From: Phaseolus vulgaris
Lineage: Eukaryota; Streptophyta; Magnoliopsida; Fabales; Fabaceae
DNA length: 64,000 bases
NCBI RefSeq assembly: GCF_000499845.2
Contig: NC_023755.2
Location: 1,261,732 to 1,325,731 of the forward strand
Direction: 5' to 3'
The position numbers and the translations under genes are program-made. Below, in pieces: positions 27,696-37,582 of this stretch. Under the pieces are notes generated by a model. The model saw only the letters and a list, made by a program, of their open reading frames with translations. It searched no databases and had not been told where the DNA came from. Position 1 is the first letter of the stretch. Each line of letters begins with the position of its first letter.

Positions 27696-28102
27696 ATAAA
27701 GTGATGTTCGCATCTTATGAATTATCTTTATCTCTAGTCGCCTTCTCGACTCTTGGCATCTCGAACAAACTATTTCTATACTTTTTTTTTTGAAGCTTTG
27801 TTCATGAGCTATAAACACCAGCCCTGTGGTATTGATTTTTCAACGTGAGAAATTTCTATTCTATCTGGCCCAGCCTCACAAATGCACGCGCTTCCTAATA
27901 GGAACCAAGCTATATGAAAATGGTCAAAAACTTTATGCTACAAGCATCTACTTTAACCAGATTCTCAGAACATGAAAATGAGCATGATATATTAATTCAA
28001 ACGTTTGACAAAATTGACCATGCATAGCTTCCAAATCTAGCCCTCTGAAGCACTCCTTGCAGAATTGTGCTGATACACAGTGGTGATTGCAGCAAAAGAA
28101 CA

Positions 28103-31100
28103 ATGATCTATCAATGGTTGTTCATCATCAAATTGGTGTACCTTGTTTGCTTTGTTGCTGGTCAGAACAGTAGCAACTCACAACCACTTGATTATAGATA
28201 TGCTTGTTTGGACCAATCTTCTGTTCCTCCCTCTGCTGCTTACAAAACCAACATCAACAATTTGTTCACTTCCCTCTCATCTGATTCTGCTACCAGCAAT
28301 GGTTTTGGGAATGGAACTTCAGGTATTGATCAAGACATGGTTTATGGACTCTACCTTTGCCGTGGTGATGTGAACACCAGCCTTTGCCACTCATGTGTTC
28401 AAAACTCTAGCATCTTGGTCATGCAGCACTGCCCCAACAATGCCTCAGCTATTTTATGGTACCCCTTTTGTCTTGTGAGGTACTCAAACCAGAATTTCTT
28501 TGGCAACCTCACCATTCGGCCAAGGATTCCTATGTTTGATGCCACACAGAATTTCACCAGTGCTGGAGAATATGACAGTGATGCTCAGGTTCTGATGAAT
28601 GGTTTGATACAAATAGGGTCAGAGGCACCCTTGATGTTTGGGACACATATGTTCAACATAAATGGCACTCAAAGAAGGTATGGTTGGGTGCAGTGCAGCA
28701 GAGATATTACACCTGAGGAATGCAGAACATGTTTGAGCAACATGCTTGAGGATGTTGAAAATTGTTGTCAGGAAAAGAAGGTGTGGCGTGTCTTTTCTCC
28801 AAGTTGTATTGTGATGTATGAAACTCAACCTTTCTTCTCGAATGGTACTGATTCTGCTCCAGCACCTCAGCAAGGTATGAGTTCAGTCTTTTTCACCTTC
28901 ATTCTAGTGCCAATTTTCTATGGTTTATAGGATTAGTGAAAATTCATTCCCCTAAACTTGAATTGATGGTTAAAATATTGTTATTAACATCTTTTGTTGA
29001 AGCTTATCTTGTCACAGATTTTTATTTCCACTTCTCACCATTTTACACAAATGAATCTTGCTATTTTCTCTAGATAATGAAGCCACAGATGGGAATAGCA
29101 GAAGGTGGTGGGTTATAGTAATCATTGCTGTAGCTGGAACTGTAGCACTAGCTCTATTGGCTATCAGCATATACTACTGCTACTTGAAAAGGAAAAAAGG
29201 TAAGCAAGCATAAAGAGCATTGGATAAACATGTTCAGAAGCACTTTTAGGAGAAGAAAATAGATAGAAGAAAAAATGAGATAAAGCTTTTCCATAAACTA
29301 AAATTAGTAAACTAATTTGTAAAAGTTTTCTCATGTTAAGTACTCCAAAAGTTGATGTTGAACTTTTATATAAGCTAATTTTAGTTTATGGAAAATTTAA
29401 TTTCCTATTTTCTGTTTTTACAAGTGTTTCTAGAAAAAAGAATTATCCAATCATATCATAACTCTAAAAAGTTCTGAAAGCCAAGGCTATGTTTATGTCT
29501 GATAATTTCATTTTTGCAGATAAACAAAGTATACAAGAGGAGGGACTAAATTCAATTTTTTCTCAAGAACAAACAGATAGGGAGGAGAGTATGAACACTG
29601 ACTTTCCTATGATGCCTCTGAGTACTATTCTAAAATGTACAAACAACTTTTCTGAGGAACAAAAACTGGGGAAAGGTGGATTTGGACCTGTCTATAAGGT
29701 ACATAACATTTACTTGTTTGATTTCTCCCCTTGCAACATTCTTACTTAGAAATTTGAAAAATGTTCTAGGGTACATTACCAGATGGAAGACAAATTGCTG
29801 TTAAAAGGCTTTCAAAAACTTCAGTTCAAGGTGGTGAGGAATTCAAGAATGAAATCATATTGATTGCAAAATTGCAGCATCGCAACCTTGTGAGACTGTT
29901 GGCTGGCTGTGTTGAGCAAAATGAAAAGCTGCTAGTCTATGAATACATGCCAAATTCAAGCCTTGATTTCCACCTATTTGGTATGACTCCAAAACAATGC
30001 TCAAGATCTTAATAAATATACTTAGATATGAACTTCTCTGAGTTTGATTACATATAATAGAAGTTAGTTCATGCACACAGTATTTTGCTACCTAGTTCAT
30101 ATTTGCTATGGATATAGTTATATTTCTTACTTAGAATGAAATGTTTATGAATATAGTGATCATATTTCTTAGAATTGCATTGTTTTGCTGTCAGATACCA
30201 ACAAGGGTGTCCATCTGAATTGGATAAACCGATTAAACATTATAAATGGGATTGCTAAAGGGCTTCTATATCTACATGAAGACTCAAGACTGAGGGTTAT
30301 TCACAGAGACCTGAAAGCTAGCAACATTCTTCTAGATCATGAAATGAATCCCAAAATCTCAGACTTTGGATTGGCAAGAACATTTGGAGGAGACCAGAAG
30401 CAGGCAAACACAATTAGAGTTGTTGGAACTTAGTATGAACCATTTTCTTTCTTTCAATTGTGCACCAAATTCTTCACATTAATATGTAACTATGAATTGC
30501 CATATAGCATCACATCTTATTTTCCAGCCTTTTTCTCTTGCTGAATTTACTTGCAACATGAGATTGATAAAGTTTACTGTTACATTGATTTGAGCAGTGG
30601 ATACATGGCTCCAGAGTATGCTATGGAAGGTTTGTTTTCAGTGAAGTCAGATGTTTTCAGCTTTGGTGTTCTTTTGTTAGAGATCATCAGTGGAAAAAGG
30701 AACAGTAAATTCTATCTGTCAGACCAAGGCCAAAGTCTTCTCGTATATGTATGTTTCCAAACTTATGTTTAGGTTTAAATATTCTTGCATCCTATCTATT
30801 TATCACCTTGGTATCATCTCGTATAGGTATGTTTAGGTTGAGTTGGGTTTAAAGTCCACTTTTTAATATGATATCAGAGTCATTTAGAGCCTATCCTAAC
30901 GAGAATTTGTTGAGTTTATGAGACCATCTGTTATCGGGTCTCTATCGAACCACTCATAACGAGAGAGATGTGAGTTGGAGATCGCACATCGACTAGAAAT
31001 AAAGACATTTCATAGTATATAAGTGAGTGTAAACCTTACTTTATAAGTTGTTTTATAAGGTTCAGTTAAACTTAAAGTCTACTTCTTAATAATATGTTCA

Positions 31101-31673
31101 TGCCACTACTCTAGATTTTGTTGTAATTTTTCCATTGACATGTTTTATGTCCCTATTAATTTTGGTTTTACCTGTTTTTTCAATCTAAAAACTTCATTCT
31201 ATGCATGGATGTAAAACATATTATCTAGAAGAGTACTAATAATAAGGGTATTAGAAATAAAGTGTTTGAGAAAGTGTTGCTAGCATTTCTCTATTATGTA
31301 ACCTTATGTTGTATTCATTTTCTTGAATTGGTTGTATCTAAATCATATACATTTACAATGGTAGGCATGGAACCTGTGGTGTGAAAGCAAAGGGTTGGAA
31401 TTGATGGATCCATCAATAGAAAAATCAAGTGTACACAGTGAAGTTGTAAAGTGTATGCAGATTGGACTACTGTGTGTGCAAGAAGATGCAGCAGATAGAC
31501 CAACAATGTCAAGTGTTGTTCATATGCTTGCAAGTGACACAATGAGTCTTCCCAACCCCACACGCCCTGCATTTTCTGTTGGAAGAACAGTCATTGAACA
31601 AGAGTCTTCATCAAACACTTCTATGCAATACTCTGTCAATGAAGTAACAGTGTCTGAAGTGATACCAAGGTGA
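28103..31673 (+). CDS. Cysteine-rich receptor-like kinase (DUF26), copy 2
   Basis: Seven exons: 28103-28874, 29074-29199, 29520-29698, 29770-29980, 30195-30432, 30598-30748 and 31365-31673, giving 661 aa. The last four exons have the same lengths as in copy 1 (211, 238, 151, 309), which shows common descent. It has a signal peptide of about 20 residues and two DUF26 modules (C86-x8-C95-x2-C98 and [13 protein letters not shown]). The membrane span is [19 protein letters not shown]. The kinase has [35 protein letters not shown] and [14 protein letters not shown], so it should be active. The start is the first in-frame ATG before the signal peptide. The DUF26 region is one exon, unlike copy 1. 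The last intron carries a TRIM-like insertion. Confidence 0.95.
30830..31090 (+). mobile_element. TRIM-like LTR remnant in CRK copy 2 last intron
   Basis: The words GGTTGAGTTGGGTTTAAAGT (30836 on) and GGTTCAGTTAAACTTAAAGT (31060 on) are the ends of two short LTRs. The first is followed by TGATATCAGAG, close to the Met-tRNA primer site TGGTATCAGAGC. A 3' LTR of about 120 bp starts near 30969. The 5' LTR is mostly missing. Confidence 0.5.
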
Positions 31674-32171
31674 TAAATAGATGAGATGCAAGAAATGTGT
31701 GTAAGTAATGTCTTTAGGAACATGAAATCATTCTTTGGTGTGTCTATAAAAGTGATTGAGTTTTCTACTGTTAATTCAACTTAGTTGTATTTTTATGCTT
31801 TAGTTTTGCAAAATAGATTAGTTCTTCTGGTTTCAATTGCTAAATTTAAAACAATGAAATTTAATCAATAATTAATTTATCATCAAATTTTGAAACTTGG
31901 AAAACATGTTTAATTTGGATTCAAACTTGTGTGATCATTCTAACACGAACTTTAGATACTACTAATAAGTTTAAGGAAGTATGCATGAAAAATATTTTGC
32001 ATATGTAATAAAAAAGGCGTTATAAAAAGTCTAGATAAAAATAAATCAAATTATAATACTTAAATGAATAATTTACGATTGATTTTATAAGATTAAATTA
32101 AATTAAATTAAAATAAATTTTATATAATAAAAGATAAAATGTATATTTACTTGATTTAGTAATTTTTGTAA

Positions 32172-32586
32172 GGTTAAATATCTTTTTCCTTTTTTAATTA
32201 TAACACAAATTTGATTTTTTGTTTATAGTTCAAATTTTAGTTCTTCTTTAGTACTTGTAGTAAGAGAACTATTGGAACGAATTTTTACTATTTTTTTACT
32301 ATTGGAACGAATTTTTACTATTTTGTTACGTAACAAACGAATTTTCAGCGTGCATAATGTTATAATATTATAACATTATAATATTATATTATAATATTAT
32401 ACTTTCACACTATAAATCAATATGAAATATTTTAACATTTTAGTATATACTCGAAATTTAGTTTGTCACGTAAAAAAAGACAAGGACCCAATCTAGTAGT
32501 TATCTTACTACAACTAACAAGGAGGTTTAAAGTTTGAACTAAATGGACGAAAAACAATATCGCGTGAAAATACAAACATATTTAAC
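32172..32586. mobile_element. Foldback element, probably MULE-type MITE
   Basis: The left end GGTTAAATATCTTTTTC and the inverse of the right end, AGTTAAATATGTTTG, match. So do inner blocks (TAGTTCAAATTTTAG, TGTAGTAAGAGAACTA). A local 30-bp duplication (TATTGGAACGAATTTTTAC) and an AT palindrome (GTTATAATATTATAAC) sit in the loop. No clean 9-bp duplication was found. Confidence 0.5.
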
Positions 32587-32815
32587 TATTTTCTAATTAT
32601 GACTTTTTTTTCAATTTCATTTCATTAATAATAATATTATTATTACCATAAATTTAACGACTTATTTACATCTTTTTAAAGCTAAGTTTAATTTGAAAAT
32701 ATTTAAAATAATAACATGAAATTGAAAAGAATCATCAATAATAATGATAAAAAAACTACTAAACCTATTTACTTTTTAGAAAATAAATATAAAACATTGT
32801 AAAACTAATAACCTA

Positions 32816-32990
32816 CACTACAAGAAAATCATTAAATAGAAACCAATTTTAAAAACAAAAAATAATTAGTTGTTATATTGACTAAATTAGAGACAATTTT
32901 AGAGATTGAAAAAATTATTGGTTTCTAAATTTGTTTCTATTATTGATAAATAATTTCTAAATTAATATCTAATTAGTTTCCTTAGATTTT
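32816..32990. mobile_element. Half copy of the CACTA-like MITE
   Basis: Perfect family left end CACTACAAGAAAATCATTAA and left arm up to TATCTAATTAG; the right arm is absent. Confidence 0.75.
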
Positions 32991-33379
32991 TTCTAGCTAT
33001 GTCTATCTTTTCCTTTTGCTTATTTTACAAATTTGTCCTCACTGCTCTATTTTGTACTTGATCTTATGTAGTATCCAAGCAAAACTCTGTTTTCTAATTC
33101 ATTTTTTCATTACACTGTACTTATAAACAATTGTTCATTAATAAGCACATCTTAAAAATATACAAACCAAATAACCCAACTGTGTTTTGTGGTTACTGAT
33201 ATTACAACTTGCATCTGATGTTTTTTCTAGTAGCAATGGTGATTTGAAAGCAGGCAAAAGAAGATGAAAAACTTATAATGCAAAAATATAGTGGCATAAC
33301 TACTAATAAAGTGAAAAAGAAAGAGAATATTCTAATGAATCTTATTTGAGTAGGTTATGATCCCATAAAAGGATAAGAT

Positions 33380-35803
33380 TCACCAGTAATCCCCACAAGA
33401 ACAGTTTCCATTTTTGAAATGATGGAACCTACGTAAATCACGCACTATAATTTCTCTTCCTGTCACAAGTGAAATGTACTTGGTGGCTTCATGGCAATCA
33501 CCACAAACTCTTAGATTCTTCCTAATGTGTATTGTTGTGCCAGGGCTTGTATTCAGAAGTCCATAAGCAATAGCAAGCCTCTCACTATGGCTACTGAGCA
33601 ATTGTTCTTTCAGGTTTTCTTCTACATCCTGAATTGAATTGGTTTCAGGCACATAACCAGCACCCTTGATCTCATCTCCAAGAGTCTCAAGAAAAGCATA
33701 GATTCTTTTGGATTCAGGATGATTGGTACTTCCTGAGTAGAATGTATGAACTTCATTTCTCATCTCCACCAAACTGCAGCCTGGAGTTTTGTGGAGTCCC
33801 TTCTTCTCCATGACTCTTCTCACCTTGGCTACTTTATCCCACATTGAATTAGAGGCATATATGTTGGCAAGCAACACATGATACCCTCCCTCATTTGGAT
33901 CTAACTCAAATAGTTTCTCTGCAACCCTCTCTCCCAACTCTACATTTTTATGGATTTTGCAAGCACCTAGCATTGCTCCCAGAACAGAAATCCCTGGTTT
34001 GACAGTCATCCCCTGGAGGAAATTCCAGGCATCATCTAACCGACCTGCACGACCAAGGAGATCAACCATGGCACTATAGTGATCCAAATTAGGCTCGAAG
34101 TCATAATCTTCCTTCATGCTTTTGAAGAGGAAGAGACCTTCTTCCACAAATCCCGAGTGACTACAGGCTGAGATTACAGACAAAAATGTTATATCATTTG
34201 GCTTAACAGCTCCCTTCTGCATCTCTTTGAAGAGATCCAGAGCTTCTTTTCCGAGGCCATGTGTCCCATATCCATCTATCATTGCATTCCATGTTATCAC
34301 ATGTCTCTCCTGCATCATGTCAAAAAGCTTTCTTGCAGTTTTGATGGCTCCACATTTTGCGTACATATCAACAAGAGCAGTGGAAACAAAGACATTCTTG
34401 TCCATGTAAGTTCTTATTGCAAGGCCATGAATCCACTTAGCCTGGTGGTTGACTGAGAATTCTGCAAGAGCAGTAATTACCCCTACCAACGTAAAGCAAT
34501 CAAGTTTAGTGCCTTGAGATTGCATCATACAGAACAGATTCAAAGCCTCCTCTACACACCCGTTTTGTGCATATCCTAATATCATGGCATTCCAAGTGAC
34601 ATTTGTTTTCTCCTTCAAATGATCAAATATTGAGGCCGCTATATCAACTCTCTTGCACTTGGAATACATGGATATTAATGAGTTCATGACCGACACATCA
34701 AAATCAAGTTTCAGCTGATCCAATAATCTGTGAACAAACCTCCCTCCTTCAAGATCACCTAAATTAGCGCAAGCAAGTAAGGCCCCCATAATGGTAACCC
34801 GCGTAGGTACCTCCCTTTCATCCAACATCTTCAGAAAAGTTGCATAGGCTTCTTCAGATTCTCCATTTTGCGCACTACCACCAATCACTGTATTCCATGA
34901 AACAATACTCTTTCTACTCATCCCCTCAAAAACCATCCTTGCAATCCTTGCAGACCCGCATTTGAAGTACATATCAAGAAGCGCATTTGAAACATTGACC
35001 AGTGATTCAAATCCTGATCTAAAAGCATAACCATGAATAGACCTTCCAATTCTCAAAGCCTTCATGTCTGCAACAGCCGGTAAAACACTGACCAAAGTGA
35101 CAGAATCTGGCTTTTGGCCAGCTTCCTGCATCTGCGAAACCAAATGCAACGCTCTCTTGGCAAAGCCATTCTGAGCATATCCCGCTACCAATGTTGTCCA
35201 AGTAACCAAATCCTTCTGCGGCATTTTTTCGAACATCTTATACGCATCATCCATCTGCCCACACTTGGCATACAAATTCACAGCAGCAGTCATGGCAAAC
35301 AAATTGGATCCAAACCCATTAGTTATTAACTGCCCATGAATCTCTCTACCCCTTTTGAGGTCCAAATTCCCTCCACACAATTCCAACAAGCAAGTATAAT
35401 CACCCACAACTGGTCTAACCCCATCACACATCATCCTATGGAAGAAAGACAGGGCATCATCCAAGCTTGAGTTTTTTGCATACCCTTTTAGCAGGGCATG
35501 GTAAAGCACATCGAGCTTGTGCTCAACAGGTTCAAAGACAGAAGCTGCTTCACTGATACTGCCAAATTTGCACAATAATCTGATAACCTTGGCCAGAAAA
35601 ACGTGTTCATTGTAGAAACCGTTTTTGATGACAAGGGGAAGGATTTGATAAAGCTCTTTCTTTGAGGTGCAGTTTTCTAATAGTATAGCTGAAGGGTGTG
35701 TATGGTAGAAAGAGGTTGCTGTTGTGCTACTTTTGGAGTTTGTATGGGTAATTGTGTTGGACCAAAAGGGTAAAGGGCACAGATCAAAGAGCTGCAAGCT
35801 CAT
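33380..35803 (-). CDS. DYW-type PPR protein, CRR22-related copy A
   Basis: Intronless, 807 aa, from ATG at 35803. It is predicted to go to plastid or mitochondrion and bind one RNA site for C-to-U editing. After a short Ser/Thr-rich N-terminus there is a run of P-L-S PPR repeats (for example DLVTWTTLVAGYAQNGFAKR and HVITWNAMIDGYGTHGLGKE). E-type motifs follow (PGISVLGAMLGACKIHKNVE), then a DYW domain with the deaminase HSE box, CGDCH and the terminal CSCGDYW. It is about 1.8 kb from a close intact relative at 37.6-40.0 kb in the same orientation, so a tandem duplication. Overall sequence resembles Arabidopsis CRR22 (At1g11290), but less than copy B does, for example MVCDG-type changes in early repeats. 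RNA target unknown. Confidence 0.93.
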   Translation of the reverse strand: MSLQLFDLCPLPFWSNTITHTNSKSSTTATSFYHTHPSAILLENCTSKKELYQILPLVIKNGFYNEHVFLAKVIRLLCKFGSISEAASVFEPVEHKLDVLYHALLKGYAKNSSLDDALSFFHRMMCDGVRPVVGDYTCLLELCGGNLDLKRGREIHGQLITNGFGSNLFAMTAAVNLYAKCGQMDDAYKMFEKMPQKDLVTWTTLVAGYAQNGFAKRALHLVSQMQEAGQKPDSVTLVSVLPAVADMKALRIGRSIHGYAFRSGFESLVNVSNALLDMYFKCGSARIARMVFEGMSRKSIVSWNTVIGGSAQNGESEEAYATFLKMLDEREVPTRVTIMGALLACANLGDLEGGRFVHRLLDQLKLDFDVSVMNSLISMYSKCKRVDIAASIFDHLKEKTNVTWNAMILGYAQNGCVEEALNLFCMMQSQGTKLDCFTLVGVITALAEFSVNHQAKWIHGLAIRTYMDKNVFVSTALVDMYAKCGAIKTARKLFDMMQERHVITWNAMIDGYGTHGLGKEALDLFKEMQKGAVKPNDITFLSVISACSHSGFVEEGLFLFKSMKEDYDFEPNLDHYSAMVDLLGRAGRLDDAWNFLQGMTVKPGISVLGAMLGACKIHKNVELGERVAEKLFELDPNEGGYHVLLANIYASNSMWDKVAKVRRVMEKKGLHKTPGCSLVEMRNEVHTFYSGSTNHPESKRIYAFLETLGDEIKGAGYVPETNSIQDVEENLKEQLLSSHSERLAIAYGLLNTSPGTTIHIRKNLRVCGDCHEATKYISLVTGREIIVRDLRRFHHFKNGNCSCGDYW

Positions 35804-37582
35804 TCTGGCTCCTTTAGATTAACAGTTCCAAGTTCTTTGGATTCATGGTACTGTTTTGTGACCAAACAATTGAAGATTACATGCATGAAACCATGGTATT
35901 GGTCTTTGAAAGTCACGTGAGTGGTGTTTGAGTTGGTTCTTGCATGCATGGGAACAAACATCAGACATAGAGTAGTTGAATATTCAAAGGTCATATTTAT
36001 TTTATGATAATAATAATAACAATAGTAATAAAATAAAAAATACTATATTAATGATAAAATAAAAAGCCTAATAAAACATTAATATTAATAGTAATAAAAT
36101 CATCTTGAAAAATTAACTTTCACTCTTTCTTTTCTAATATCAATAATAAATAATATAATATTAATATTAACTAATAATAATAAAATAAAATTTGTATTTT
36201 TTTACTTTAAAATCAAATAATCTAAAAAAGTTATTTCATTTCTTTTAAACAAAAACCCTCTAAAACTTTACTCTAATGAATTTCTTTTTTTTTTCCTCTC
36301 TTTATTTCTTCCTGAAACGAAACACTTCATTGTTCGAACATATATTACCAAATTTGAAAAGGTATGACATTTCTATTTTACTTTTATCCAACAAAATATA
36401 AAGTATATATATACATATTATTGAGTGTATGAATTAAAAAGTTAGTTGATATTAAAAAAAATATTAAATAAAAATTAATTATATAAATAAAAAATAACTA
36501 GTCACTGTTTTAATTAAATTAGATTTTATTTTAAAAATTAAAAAAATTATTAATATTTAAAATAATTTTTATGATTAATAAATAATTTTCAAATTGATAT
36601 ATAATTAGTCACAAAAATTTTAACTATCAATTTTAAAATATAATTAGTTGGTAGTTAATTAGATACTAATTTAAAAACTATTTATTAATAATAGAAATTA
36701 CTTTATATGTTAATTATTTTTTAATTTATATAATAATATTTAATTTAATTAATATAATAATTAATTATTTGTTATTTCTGAAAGTAATATTTATTTAATG
36801 ATTTTTTTTGTAGTAGTGATGAAAGTAATATTTATTTAATGATTGTCTTGTAGTAGTGACGTAAGATGATAACTAATTGGATATTTGAAAGTTATTAATC
36901 TAACGTATTAAAGTACAAGTGTTTGATAAAATTATTTTTTTCTGAACTTTTTTAAAGAATAAAACTCTGTAAATTTTTTAGAAGAACATGTCAACCTTTA
37001 CAATTAGTTAAATGGTCGATAACAATGTGTTTTCTCTGAACTTTCTCTTATTCAGATTCGATCAGTGACATCTCAATCCTCTTATTTACAAGGGATTTAT
37101 TTATGTATCGTTGCCTCTGGTCAAATCCTAATTTAAGAGAATCATGTTAACAGAAAGTATAACATAAAAAGAATAAAGAAAACTTCTCCAAAATCCTTTT
37201 CAGAAACACTGATAAACAAAGAACTTGTTAACATGTTTATAACTTGGCAAACCAATTTGTATGAACAAAAGACATTCGCAGACCAAGACAGCACTATTAA
37301 CATTTTTATAGGATCAGATTATAAATTTGTTCAAAAGAAATATACAACTCAAGAATATAGTGGCATTAAAACATGACACTACTCAGGAAAACAGTAGTAT
37401 GATCACTGCTAAAACTTGGCACTAGAATAACCATTGATTTGGTCAAAGGTTGATGCAAATAATGCCATTGTTCTAGGGGAGCAAATTTCAACTAGTTCTT
37501 CCAATGAGGTACTCAAGTTACCCTAGTCTAGGTCCTTGTAGAAGGAATCATGATGGAATGATGATAACAAAGGTTTAGTGAT
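35804..37582. other. Spacer between tandem PPR genes
   Basis: Holds the promoter of PPR copy A and the 3' flank of copy B, plus a CACTA-like MITE (36448-36858). AT-rich, with no other gene seen. Confidence 0.6.
36448..36858. mobile_element. CACTA-like MITE with duplicated right end
   Basis: Left arm from GATATTAAAAAAAATATTAA, right end TTTTGTAGTAGTG at 36818. The last 40 bp (36779-36818) is repeated once as 36819-36858, ending TCTTGTAGTAGTG. Confidence 0.6.

Larger units (their letters stand above)
24235..28102. other. Large gene-free AT-rich interval
   Basis: Pectinesterase promoter on the left, second kinase promoter on the right. It contains MITE pieces (25468-25680, 27292-27695) and a poly-A-tailed retroposon end near 25398-25470. 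The remaining open frames are short and compositionally random. Confidence 0.6.
31674..33379. other. Intergenic, kinase and PPR 3' flanks
   Basis: AT-rich DNA between convergent genes. It contains a MULE-type foldback (32172-32586) and a half CACTA-like MITE (32816-32990). No other gene is seen. Confidence 0.6.
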
